From Saturnia japonica (Eukaryota > Arthropoda > Insecta > Lepidoptera > Saturniidae), in assembly GCA_033032175.1 (NCBI GenBank), contig CM065308.1:19897590-19961589 (forward strand): 64,000 nt of DNA. Direction: 5' to 3'. The position numbers and the translations under genes are program-made. The stretch's first letter is position 1. Every line of letters begins with the position of its first letter. Positions 11,286 to 20,655 of this stretch are shown here, one piece after another. A model generated the notes under the pieces. That model was given only the letters and a program-made list of their open reading frames with translations, was not told the DNA's origin and did no database searches.

Positions 11286-12655
11286 TTTTATTTTAATTCT
11301 ATTTTGTAATTTAAAATTTTGAAACGTTCTTTCCATATATATTAATGCGTGAAGAGAAAACTGGAGGCATATTGCATATATGCAGGTGTGTGAAATTGGC
11401 CATAGTTAAATTTATAAAGCTAATATAAGTTTATAAGCTTATAAAGGTAATATATCTATAATACATGTTACACATTAATTAAATTAAAACATGCAGTGCT
11501 TATACTCATACGGACAATTTCAAACACATAACGGTCTTTGGTGAAACAGTCGCACAAAATAGAGATTTACGCGAAAGAATGTTAAAATTGTGCCAACAAA
11601 TTGTCACTGACAGTTTGACTGTATGCGTTTTGACCTGGGAATTTTTTGTAAATACTTTTTGATAAGAGACTGAACTACGGTCGAATTTCAATCACTAGAT
11701 GATCACGTGGTATAAATATATTACTGAGCCTTCTGTACGTAAAGCGTGCTATTAAAACTAGTGTGTTTAGAGTTGGAACTTTGATTTGAATCTCTTAATG
11801 AACTAAGTTATGATAGTTGGTGCCAATTAAATGTTTCTTAATGGCTGGTTCGATTGCTGGTTTTGTTTCCTGCCTGATATTTCTCTATGTGTGTTCATTA
11901 TTAGTTACATATACCTACATAAAAGTTTTGAATTGTTTACTTATTCATTACTGATTTACACATTTTTCATATTATATTAAACGCAGCCAAAAGAGCTTAC
12001 ATCATCTATCATCATCTTTGACATAGATTTTTATAGGCAGTTGTCGTCGTCATGTTGGCTTGCTGAATTAATGTCTCTACACGCCTCGGTTGAAGGACCC
12101 AATATCATAGTTGAAGGAGAGAACACGTTGGCTAATACACAGTTCCTCTGCTCGGTACGGCAAATTTAAAAGTTCTGTAGTGGAAGGGACACTATTTTAC
12201 ACTAGCTGTCTATTTAAACTTTGTCGTGGTCAACCTTCATGTTATTACACTTAACATTTGTTAGATTTAGGACTGATAATTTTTGTTTTGTTTTTTTTTT
12301 GCTTGCCTATTTGTCACTGGCATTTTTCGGGTAATATAAAAACAGAAACTGAACCATTTAATCATTTTTTGTATATATCGTATGACCTTAAGTGTACGCG
12401 GACATAGCGAAACGGCTGCATGTGCATTTACCCTACACGGCCTATAAAACAGTAAAACGGTTTGCCTTTAATGTGTTTGAAATTATGGTGGAAATTCCGG
12501 CATCGGCTGTTCTTTAAGGGGAATAGTCAGTCAGTCGCTTTCATGTCGACAGGAAAACTTCGTCAGAATACGTGTGAGATAGTTATGAGTGTAAAACACT
12601 GGAGCTAGTTTTTTCCTTGCCCTTTATTAAATATCCAGTCTAGTTTAATATATTA
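11286..12655. other. AT-rich non-coding stretch
   Basis: A minus-strand frame of 61 codons at 11506-11691 has no recognisable features. Nothing else stands out up to the transposon border at 12660. Confidence 0.45.
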
Positions 12656-12659
12656 TTAA

Positions 12660-13112
12660 TAGCCCAGTCATATTAGGGCTTTCACCTCGGAATGAAAGAT
12701 AATAAGCTGCAAATTGGTATGAACCTTTGTTTTGTCATTCTAAATGTTGTCTCAAAAGTCACAATCGTTATCGTGTCCGCGTCTCCAAGATATTCAAGGT
12801 CAAAGGTCACAAAAATCGGTTTTTCGCGAATATCTGGCTTCCTATCGGTTAAATGAGATTTGCATTTATTATAAAAGTTGTAGGCTATAAAATTCCCTAC
12901 AACTTTTGTTTAAACTTTTTTTTCATACAACCAACCGTTTTGAAGGTAGAGCGCGAAGAGTGCACATCGTACAGTCATATACGGTCTAATGCAAGGTCAA
13001 GCGTGAGTTATGGTTATCAGTACGTTATAAAGTCAATTATTTACTTGGAAATTATAATTATTAAACAATGCCTATTATTTATGTACTAACTATTAATTAT
13101 TTATATTTAATT
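12660..13112 (+). repeat. left terminal inverted repeat
   Basis: Reverse complement of 14115-14575. Because the arms are near-identical, the same 78-codon frame appears in both (12853-13089 plus; 14138-14374 minus), with one Ser/Pro difference. This reflects arm identity, not a gene pair. The arm contains a smaller internal inverted repeat, 'AAAGTTGTAG...CTACAACTTT' (12876-12907), able to form a hairpin. Confidence 0.85.
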
Positions 13113-13871
13113 TGATTTGACCAATATCCTCGTACTAAAAAGCACATTTTATTTTTACACGCATTCAGTGGCTGTGACACGACTTCTGCGCTATTTAAAA
13201 AAGGAAAAAAAAAACTGTTACTAGAGCATTGGAAAAAATTCCTGATTTAGATAAACTGGTGGAAGTATTTCAACAAGAAAACTGCCCAAAACAAACATTA
13301 TTAGAAAATGGAGTGCGCATCTTGTTGGCATTATATAATGCTCCAAAATCTGAGGACAACATTGATCATTTCCGCTACACGCAATTCATCAAATTTACAA
13401 AACTAAATAAACCTGTACAACTGTCAACACTTCCACCAACAAGTGTAGCAGCTCATCAACACATAAAACGTGTCTACTACCAGATTCAAACGTGGTTAGG
13501 GAAGGACTTAGAACCTCAAGAATGGGGCTGGATGCTTGAAAATGAAATCCTGGAGCCCATCGAACGTTATTACCTCCAGCACCAGCCGAACTACTAAACG
13601 TAATATTTTGCAATTGCAAAAATGGTTGTGGTTCCCGCTGTGGATGCAGAAAATCAGGCTACAATGTTCTTTAGCTTGCGGCCAGTGCAACGGACAAGCT
13701 TGCCTCAACGCTTCACTGTATCCAAGTAATCCCGATGAAGAAAATACATATGATCCCGATATTCTGGAAGGTTTGGAGATGAACATGACAGATAATGAGG
13801 ATGATGACAATGAATCGAACATTTTTGAGCGACAAGAAGAAGAAGACGACGAAGAAGAAGAAGATAATTAG
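13113..13871 (+). pseudogene. transposon-encoded Cys-rich C-terminal region, frameshifted
   Basis: Reading starts right at the inner edge of the left arm and runs through 'HAFSGCDTTSALFKKG', a motif I recall from uncharacterised arthropod transposon-linked proteins. A run of ten A's at 13205-13214 then shifts the frame. The next open segment (13229-13597) begins 'EKIPDLDKLVEVFQQENCP' and includes 'LPPTSVAAHQHIKRVYYQIQ' and 'WLGKDLEPQEWGW'. A second shift near 13560 leads into 'TLLPPAPAELL' and the cysteine cluster 'CNCKNGCGSRCGCRKSG'. A third shift near 13654 leads to 'CSLACGQCNGQACLNAS' and a very acidic tail ending at 13871. The cysteine spacing resembles tesmin/TSO1-type CXC zinc-binding regions (inference). 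At least three frameshifts and the missing N-terminus mean no functional protein. Confidence 0.75.
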
Positions 13872-14114
13872 CTTCCATTTCCAATTTCATTACAATTAAA
13901 ATCAACAAAGATACTTTTGATATTTGAACTCACATTTTGACAAATGTATATTATGCCGTATTTAATAATAAATAAAAATATGTGTAAAATATATACTCTT
14001 ACTATCATTTTAACTTAAAATAAAACTAAAATATATAATCCAGAATTAATAATATTTTATACATATATAGTTAAATATGAATAATTATATATAAATAATC
14101 AAGTTACTTACTTT

Positions 14115-14575
14115 AATTAAATATAAATAATTAATAGTTAGTACATAAATAATAGGCATTGTTTAATAATTATAATTTCCAAGTAAATAATTGACTTTAT
14201 AACGTACTGATAACCATAACTCACGCTTGACCTTGCATTAGGCCGTATATGACTGTACGATGTGCACTCTTCGCGCTCTACCTTCAAAACGGTTGGTTGT
14301 ATGAAAAAAAAGTTTAAACAAAAGTTGTAGGGAATTTTATAGCCTACAACTTTTATAATAAATGCAAATCTCATTTAACCGATAGGAAGCCAGATATTCG
14401 CGAAAAACCGATTTTTGTGACCTTTGACCTTGAATATCTTGAGACGCGGACACGATAACGATTGTGACTTTTGAGACAACATTTAGAATGACAAAACAAA
14501 GGTTCATACCAATTTGCAGCTTATTATCTTTCTTTCCGAGGTTGACCCCTTTTTTTACCTAATATGACTGGGCTA
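14115..14575 (-). repeat. right terminal inverted repeat
   Basis: Inverted partner of 12660-13112. It differs mainly close to the outer end, where 'GGTTGACCCCTTTTTTTACC' (plus strand) replaces a shorter segment in the left arm, plus isolated single-base changes. Confidence 0.85.
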
Positions 14576-15105
14576 TAAAGTCTCTATTAATAAATCTGTT
14601 CTCGAATTTTGTGACATTAATTTTTTTGACTTTTTCAATGTCTGGATTTAACATGTTATAAAACTTTATGTATGGGAAATAAGTCGTTGGTTAATTATTG
14701 GCTGGTTATTAAAATTATACCTTTAGAGGTTTTTTATTAATCAGTCCATTTATGTAATACTTTATATAAATACATAATGTACAATATGTTATTATGAAAT
14801 TGATAAGGCTATAAAATTTATATATAAGACTTTCAGAAACTTTAAAAAATAAATTTACGAGACGTAAATACCTAATTACTGCGTAATTAACGCATCCAGA
14901 ACCACGTGCACAGCTAGTATATTAACCATGTTATCATTTTATTTATATTTGAAATTATTTTTATATAATATTATATTTATTAATTATTTATTTTGAATAA
15001 CTTATATGTGTGTGACAAATAAATGTGTTCTTTCTTCCGTTTTTTCATTATAATTAACTAATATATTATAATTAAAAGTGAAAGTATGTTTTTTAAAGTT
15101 TTTTC
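14576..15105. other. AT-rich non-coding stretch
   Basis: Nothing recognisable. Tandem-like 'TTATTTATATT' sequence around 14940-15000. Confidence 0.5.
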
Positions 15106-15240
15106 ATCAATAACATTTAACGGTTAAACCGATTCTTATGAAATTTGACATACAAAAATTGATTATATGGTGGAATAGGGGACTTTTCAATTTTCCTGCG
15201 AAGCGGTTTGGTTGATGCCGGTTTACCGGATTCTATCAAT
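15106..15240 (+). repeat. dispersed repeat fragment
   Basis: Contains 'ACGGTTAAACCGATTCTTATGAAATTTGACATA', followed by 'TTTCAATTTTCCTGCGAAGCGG'. Phrases of the type 'aaccgatttttatgaaatttggtata' are typical of ubiquitous lepidopteran repeats (recalled). Non-coding. Confidence 0.5.
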
Positions 15241-15261
15241 TTTTTATTATAACTTATATTG

Positions 15262-15290
15262 AATTCTTTTTTGTCTTTTCAGGTAAGTTT
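15262..15290 (+). promoter_or_regulatory. candidate recursive splice (ratchet) site
   Basis: TTCTTTTTTGTCTTTTCAG is immediately followed by GTAAGTTT, joining an excellent 3' splice site to an optimal 5' splice site at 15282/15283 with no exon. This is the consensus arrangement of ratchet points described in very long Drosophila introns. It would place this part of the window inside a large intron of a plus-strand gene. The motif is seen directly; its use is inferred. Confidence 0.5.
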
Positions 15291-15344
15291 ATTTTTGAGC
15301 TGAAAATATGCAGTTTTCTGGTATGTTTTTTCTTTTGTTTTTTT

Positions 15345-15465
15345 TTTGTTTGTCTGGTGTTAATTAGCGCAAGGGTTCCAAAGTGGCAAAACCTCGACTT
15401 GGGCTGTTGCCTTGCGTATAATTCCGCAAATTTAATCAACTATCCATAATTCGAGCAAATGTAGA
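15345..15465 (-). repeat. dispersed repeat, family G fragment
   Basis: 'AAGGGTTCCAAAGTGGCAAAACCTCGACTTGGGCTGTTGC' and 'TAATTCGAGC' match blocks near 36073-36118 ('AAGGGTGCCAAAGTGGCCGAGCCTCGGCTT') and 52545-52625 ('GCGAGCGCTTGGGCTGTTGC', 'AAAATTCGAGC'). The orientation is arbitrary. Confidence 0.5.
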
Positions 15466-15482
15466 GAAATATACGAATGTGG

Positions 15483-15784
15483 GTTTAGTTCAGGGGTTCC
15501 TAAACTTTAAAGATAACGGAACTCCAACCAAATACCTTTTATTTTATGGATACCCATATCAAATGATTACAAATCAATACTGAAATTTATGAAATTTATT
15601 TTTAAAGAAATGTATAATATAATTGAAACACATTGTTCTTAACTTAAAATGTTAATGTGAAGAATAAAATTGTTTTACTGTTTTGTGAATAATTGTGTGT
15701 ACGACAATTATATGTAACCGTAGTATTATGTACTAGCTAATAATAAATAATTTGGCGGAAGTTTTGGGAATCCCTGGTTTAGTT
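15483..15784. mobile_element. hAT-like MITE with perfect 8-bp target duplication
   Basis: The element is 15491-15776 (286 bp), flanked by identical octamers GTTTAGTT at 15483-15490 and 15777-15784. The left end is CAGGGGTTCCTAAACTTT. The right end, reverse-complemented, is CAGGGATTCCCAAAACTT, matching at most positions. CAGGG-type ends and an 8-bp duplication are hallmarks of hAT elements. The interior has no transposase frame, so it is a non-autonomous MITE. A minus-strand frame (15726-15956) runs across its right border and is not a gene. Confidence 0.85.
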
Positions 15785-16885
15785 TATCTGTAAATAGTTG
15801 TCTACATTTAACTAGCCAAAAAAAGGTCTCATAACCTATGTATTTGCAGTGCATTAATGTTTGTTGTGTTAGTGATTGGTAGTACATATGCATCGCGCTA
15901 GCTACGGGCTTCATGCTGGAGGATTCATTTCGGCGAGTGTGCGTTGGAACTACCACATCGCCTGCACTAAATCTATAGCTCGACGGTTTATAAACGTTAC
16001 CATTGAAACTAGGTTAAACAAAACCGTTATAAGGAATGATCACCCATAATAAAACTCAGTTTTAAATACGTATTGACTTCTCTGCAGACATTAATTAAAT
16101 TTATGGCTTAATGCCTCGGGCTGTTGCTTTGGATGTTTTTATAAAGTACTAGCTTTTGCCTGCGATTTGGACGCCATCTATAGTAAACTTGTAAACTAGT
16201 TTTACTACCATAAATGTGTTCAGCAGTTTAGTTAAAATTAAGAGATTAAATAGAGCTTTTAACAAGATAGCACTGTCATAAAAATAAAATACTGACATTG
16301 GCAAATGTCTTTGTGATGTCAACGATATAAAAATTAATAGGTAAATCATAAAATATTAGTTTACAGCTAAATCATTATGACTATAACAGCATAAAAATAA
16401 TAATAAGGGACGTATGAATGCTCCAGTTGAAGTATGTATTAATGCAAGTTAGGGAGTACCCAAAGAAGATAGGTTACTTCTCTAGAAAATCTTTTGAACT
16501 ATTTGTCATAAAATATCTCGATATTGATGTGACCACTATCGACCGTGCACACCCTTTTAATGCTAATCTGTTATAACGGATAGCGGCTTTCGTCGGCGAT
16601 AAATAACAGTTTATTGACGCTACTGCAGGGTTGGCAAATCTGTTTTAATGAAATGAGGAATTTATTTATCTGGTCATAACTTCTTCGAATATATTGTAGT
16701 AACAGGCTTAAGACTTGTCATGGACGACGAAAGAGCTCAAAGTCTTGAGGATGGTAGATAGCCAGCCAGAGCCAGCAAGCCATCCTTTATTGAAAGTTTT
16801 GTCGTAAAAATCGAACACTCTCTACCATCAAGTAAACTTTACAGGTAGAAATATATATTTAATGCGGTTCTAAAAAGCCTCAATT
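15785..16885. other. AT-rich non-coding stretch
   Basis: The segment at 16149-16185 ('ACTAGCTTTTGCCTGCGATTTGGACGCC') looks like the start of the 'CTAGCTGNNNCCGCGAC' repeat class. Imperfect inverted arms carrying 'GGATGGTAGA' (about 16748) and 'TCTACCATCA' (about 16820) face each other. No gene seen. Confidence 0.45.
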
Positions 16886-16887
16886 TT

Positions 16888-17010
16888 TAACCGTCCAACG
16901 TTTCCGACTAGTTACACAGGCCGTGGTCACGAGCCGACTGATGTGTTGCAGTGTTTTCGTTAGTGAGGGCTTAGAGCATTAGAATTTTTAGTAACTACCC
17001 TCATCTGGTC
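16888..17010 (+). repeat. dispersed repeat fragment
   Basis: 'CCAACGTTTCCGACTAGTTACACAGGCCGTGGTCACG' resembles a widespread lepidopteran repeat phrase, 'gacgtttcgggccagttgcactggccgtggtcacg' (recalled, not searched). Non-coding. Confidence 0.45.
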
Positions 17011-18025
17011 ATTGTCACTGGATAAGTTACAGTAAATTAGATTTACTGTATTAAACTTCGTCGATCGAATCGAGATTTAAGTTTTCTATCACCTGATTCC
17101 ATGCCGAAAATAGTTGCCTGAATTTACTTTTTTGAAATACGCCAGTTGATATTCTTGCCGGTTCTTTTTGACGACAGAGATATATACTAAATCATTAGTA
17201 ATAATTTTAAATTTTACATGCATCTATTTAAAGCTTGAATTAACTAAATCTAAGATAGATTTTGTAAGTCTTATATTTTCTTTTATCTTTAAATTGCAGC
17301 CGCGTAATTTAAAATCATTATCAATCAAAGTCGGTAGTTTGTATCTAATTATTTTTTGTCGCTAAAATTATGATATCCAGTGAGGATAGTTTTTTTTTTC
17401 AATTTGTCTTTGTCAGCACCGGCTCTCGCGACACTCTCGTGGGAACACCGTCGCATCCGCACGTTGGTTCTATATTCGCTTGGGATCAACCACTATACAA
17501 GATTGTATTTGAATCCAATTTCATCTGATAATTATGTCCAAAGATGATAACATTCGTAGTCTTGAAATGGTATTGATTTTCAAGCATAGGCATTCTGAAA
17601 GATCTGTAGGAACTTGGTTACTTGGCGACAGATTTTCATCTTACAAAGGTTAATTAGGGAGGTGAGCACTAGAAAATAACTTAACACTGTGTAACTATCA
17701 TTTCGTTACAATGTTATCTTCACAGAAAGCTCAGGCTTATTGTAGGATCATAACCTGTTTTAAAAGATGTGATCTCCGAACCATGTGTTATTGAGTAATC
17801 ATCATTTCACTACTATCGACATAGTATATTCAGTCACCTTGATTTCTAGATTATATAATTACCATGGAATTTACATTACAAACTAGAAACCACCGACGAC
17901 TTCTTTCGTAGTAGTTACAATATAAAAACATAATTATATCAACAAACATTTTTAGAATTCAGATCAGTTGTTACAAAGGCCTTCTACAAACATACATACC
18001 TACTTAAGCATCTTATACTAGTAGT
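17011..18025. other. non-coding stretch
   Basis: The short GC-rich block at 17415-17480 ('CACCGGCTCTCGCGACACTCTCGTGGGAACACCG') stands out, but I cannot assign it. The rest is AT-rich with no supportable gene. Confidence 0.4.
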
Positions 18026-18029
18026 AATC

Positions 18030-18320
18030 ATCATTATCAATCTTTAAAAGTCCACTGGTTAAGGTTCGGCATTGGATTCGAATTCTTGCTTTCCGCATCC
18101 AGTCACTTCCAGCAACTTTCCGCAAGTCTTCCCTCCATCTAATTTGAGGGCGTCCTATACTACGTTTGCCTTGATGTGGACTCCACTAAAGAAGTGTTCT
18201 ATTCCATCGGTTATTGGTTCTTCTACAGATGTGACCAGCACACTGCCTCAGCAGCTTGCTTGCTTTTTGAGCTTTGCCTGCTACTTTAGTTCTCTGATGT
18301 ATATATTAATTGCGAATTTT
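18030..18320 (-). pseudogene. LINE C-terminal remnant (RTE-like), minus strand
   Basis: On the minus strand, one frame reads 'CAGHICRRTNNRWNRTLL', a stop, then 'WSPHQGKRSIGRPQIRWRED' and 'LRKVAGSDWMRKARIRIQ'. This is the typical C-terminal tail of an RTE/craft-like non-LTR ORF2, in which 'GH-x-R', 'GRP-x-x-RW' and 'DL-x-K-x-AG' are landmarks (family pattern recalled). One in-frame stop and loss of everything upstream make it a dead 5'-truncated copy. A homologous fragment lies at 56571-56800. It sits back-to-back with a plus-strand LINE remnant beginning near 18430. Confidence 0.75.
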
Positions 18321-18429
18321 ATCGCTTAGAGAATCAAAGCTCTTTCCATAGCTCGCTAAGTAACTTTTAACTTGTCGACCAGGATACTATTAGCAGGATA
18401 GGAGTATTTAAAGAGATGGATGAAAGTAT

Positions 18430-18790
18430 AGTGCATGTGGCAGAGGTCAAAAAGTTAAGATGAATGCGTGATGTTACTAAAATAAATAAGATTATTAATT
18501 AGAATATCACAGAAAGCCTGTAATTAGCACCAATGTTAGAGAAGTTGAGGAATAATAGGTCAGCGTGGTATGGGCATGTCATGAGAAAGGATGAAAAACA
18601 TTTAACTAGGAAAATATTATGTATAAAGAAGTAGAAGTAGGAGTAAAAGGTTGAAGGAGACCAAATAAATGATTTATGAAATGTGTAACAAAGAAACGAT
18701 GTGAATACTGAAATGACAGAAGATAGAATGAAAAAGGAAACCATTTTCTGCCAACCCTATTTAGCGTGTAATAAAGCAAAAAGAAGTTCT
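18430..18790 (+). pseudogene. LINE C-terminal remnant (RTE-like), plus strand
   Basis: In one frame the sequence reads 'VAEVKKLR', later 'LAPMLEKLRNNRSAWYGHVM', 'RKDEKHLTRKI' and 'NTEMTEDRMKKETIFCQP'. This matches the familiar order of a non-LTR ORF2 end ('KLR-x-NRL-x-WYGHVMRR', 'MTADR-x-x-WKKKT'). Many in-frame stops and the loss of the Gly/Arg/Pro-rich segment show heavy decay. It belongs to a different subfamily from the adjacent minus-strand fragment. The AT-biased minus-strand frame across it (18499-18744) is a shadow. Confidence 0.75.
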
Positions 18791-19109
18791 ACTGAACTAA
18801 AAAATAATATTAAATGAAAGGCAATATGTAGGAACCCTATTTTTGGAATTTTAGTACAGCGGCAGTCGTAACAGGTACTTAGTGGTCGTGTCAAAACGTA
18901 TGGTAAAATCATTTTATAACTCTCGTTCGAGATATTCTGCTGAAAATATTAGACACGTAACTATGATAGTTATTTCTGTAACCTATAGTTATGTAGTTAA
19001 ATATGCCACTACTTCTTTAATTTCTATATAAATATGCACGAAAATAATAATACCAATAAGTCTATTGTTAGTTAATAAAAAAACCAAAAATAATTAAATA
19101 TGATCTTCT
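18791..19109. other. AT-rich non-coding stretch
   Basis: Nothing recognisable between two LINE remnants. Confidence 0.5.
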
Positions 19110-19502
19110 CCATAAATCCTGGACCACGAAGGTGGCAAATACGGTAAGGATCGTAGCCTTTAAGATGTGGTGTAAGCGTTGAATGATTCGGATTCTATGG
19201 ATGGCCTTTCGCTACAAAATATCCATTTTAAAAGAAGAGCGACTCGACACTACATACCTAGACTGTCAACGATCTGCAATATTTTGGTTATATCGCAAAA
19301 AGAAATTCCGTCAACCTGAAAAAGTAGCTATTGACAGGAAAGGTTGAGAGAAAGTGATAGAGAGAAAGATGTACAAATCGGTGGTCGGGCCAAGTTACCG
19401 AAAGACTGGTGCTACCCATCAGCACAATCTTACATCGTGCGGAAGACCGAGATTGAAGGAGGCAACTTATAGAAAGTTTGCAGCATTTAGGTTTTCGGCT
19501 GC
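19110..19502 (+). pseudogene. LINE C-terminal remnant, third subfamily, plus strand
   Basis: One frame has 'AFKMWCKR' followed by a stop and then 'MIRILWM', recalling the 'MWCWRRMLRI-W' landmark of non-LTR ORF2 ends. After frame changes it has 'WSGQVTERLVLPISTILHR' and 'AEDRD', stop, 'RRQLIESLQHL', matching the usual 'RWSDQ...HRAEDR-x-W' end in which the conserved Trp codon has become TGA. Frameshifts and stops mark it as dead. Frames on both strands here (19288-19548) are fragments of this remnant or shadows. Confidence 0.65.
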
Positions 19503-19504
19503 AA

Positions 19505-19528
19505 GAGAGAGAGAGAGAGAGAGAGAGA
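19505..19528 (+). repeat. (GA)12 microsatellite
   Basis: Twelve perfect GA units directly after the LINE remnant, read from the sequence. Confidence 0.95.
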
Positions 19529-19744
19529 TAATTCAAAAATTAAAGTAGAAATTGAAGAATAAAATTAAGAATTAAATTAAGTAATTTTAAGAAACTTAAA
19601 ATGCATAATTAATGAGATTAATAATGAGAAGAAATATCAAGCAACTCATTGGGAATGAGGCAAATAATTTATTGTAAATTGATTGATTTGTAATTCTTAA
19701 ATATTGTAATTGAAGATCATTATTGCACTAATTAATGGCGATAG

Positions 19745-20000
19745 TTTTTATATCAATGATGGAGGTTCTATAGTCCACGGAGGGTTATGTTTTTTGAGCG
19801 TATGTATGTATGCATGTATGTCTATTTCTTTGGCACGGTCTGTACCCTAAACGGCTTGATAGATTTTAGTATACGAGGGTCGTTAGATTCTTCTTAATTG
19901 TGGGAGTGATATAAGCCTATGTAATATTTCAATACGACGTCCTGGAATCAAATAAAAAGCAAAAATAGAAAAATATTTTTTTAAGTGTTTTTCTGCTGTT
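19745..20000 (+). repeat. left arm of inverted repeat pair, family H
   Basis: Reads 'GGAGGGTTATGTTTTTTGAGCG', a (GTAT)n-like stretch, 'ATTTCTTTGGCACG', 'AAACGG', 'TTTTAGTATACGAGGGTCGTTAGATT', 'GGGAGTGATATAAGCC' and 'AATCAAATAAAAAGCAAAAATAG'. The reverse complement of 20440-20655 contains the same blocks in the same order. The 'GGAGGGTTATG' start is shared with 7112-7245. Confidence 0.7.
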
Positions 20001-20439
20001 GGGTTGTTTCCTCTTTCATCATTTATCATTTAGCTTGTTTTAGGTATAGTTTATTGCAAACAAATTTTTGCAGTTGCTAACAAAAGATAGTTAAAGTTGA
20101 AACTATGGAATGAAATAGTTAACTGGAACGTCACTCCAACAGCTAAGAAATATTTCAACGTTGTCATAAGGTAGTCTTAAAACTTACGAGGACTGTTCAG
20201 TTGTCGACACCAAGAGACATAAATGTAGTTAAGACAACGAGTTAGTTAGGTAGACAACAATAGGTTAGTTTTACTATAGTAATTGGAAATCAGTGGAATC
20301 TACCAAACCAAGACGTCTGCAAGCTCCAAGCTTTGTACAGTATATTGTTCTAACAAATCACTTCATAAAATGTCACGTAATAATCACACTATAAAACTTC
20401 TGATATTTCTTAAGCTTAAAACAAAAACTAAAAAACGAC

Positions 20440-20655
20440 TGCAACAAAAACACGATTAAAAAAAATAATTCTATGTTTGCTTTTTATTTGAGTCCCAGAT
20501 GTTGTACGTAAATATCATATAGCCTTTGTTACTCCCACCAAAAAAGACAAATCTAACGATACCTCGTATGCTAAAATTGGTTTTAGCTTTAACCGTTTAA
20601 GCTGAAGAGCGTGCCAAAGAAATATAACCCTTATTTTTCGACAAGATAATCATTC
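20440..20655 (-). repeat. right arm of inverted repeat pair, family H
   Basis: Inverted, diverged copy of 19745-20000; key blocks on the minus strand are 'ATTTCTTTGGCACGCTC', 'TTTTAGCATACGAGGTATCGTTAGATT', 'GGGAGTAACAAAGGC' and 'ACTCAAATAAAAAGCAAACATAG'. The pair encloses about 440 bp of unrelated sequence. It is either two independent insertions in opposite orientation or a foldback element. Confidence 0.7.

Larger units (their letters stand above)
12660..14575 (+). mobile_element. DNA transposon with ~455-bp terminal inverted repeats
   Basis: A 1.9-kb element. The left terminal repeat is 12660-13112 and the right is 14115-14575; both begin TAGCCCAGTCATATTA. Beyond the first ~40 bases the two arms differ at only a handful of positions over more than 400 bases, so the arms are young or homogenised. 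Both sides can be read as a TA duplication (TA|GCCCAG ... CTGGGC|TA), but the dinucleotide could also be part of the repeat. Between the arms lies about 1 kb with the 3' end of a protein-coding gene in broken frames, followed by AT-rich sequence. It is probably an internally deleted derivative of a larger autonomous element; the superfamily is not assigned. Confidence 0.85.

Noticed and set aside
12853..14374. Two identical 78-codon frames on opposite strands
   Set aside because: They are the same sequence in the two arms of an inverted repeat, so their similarity is not evidence of coding.
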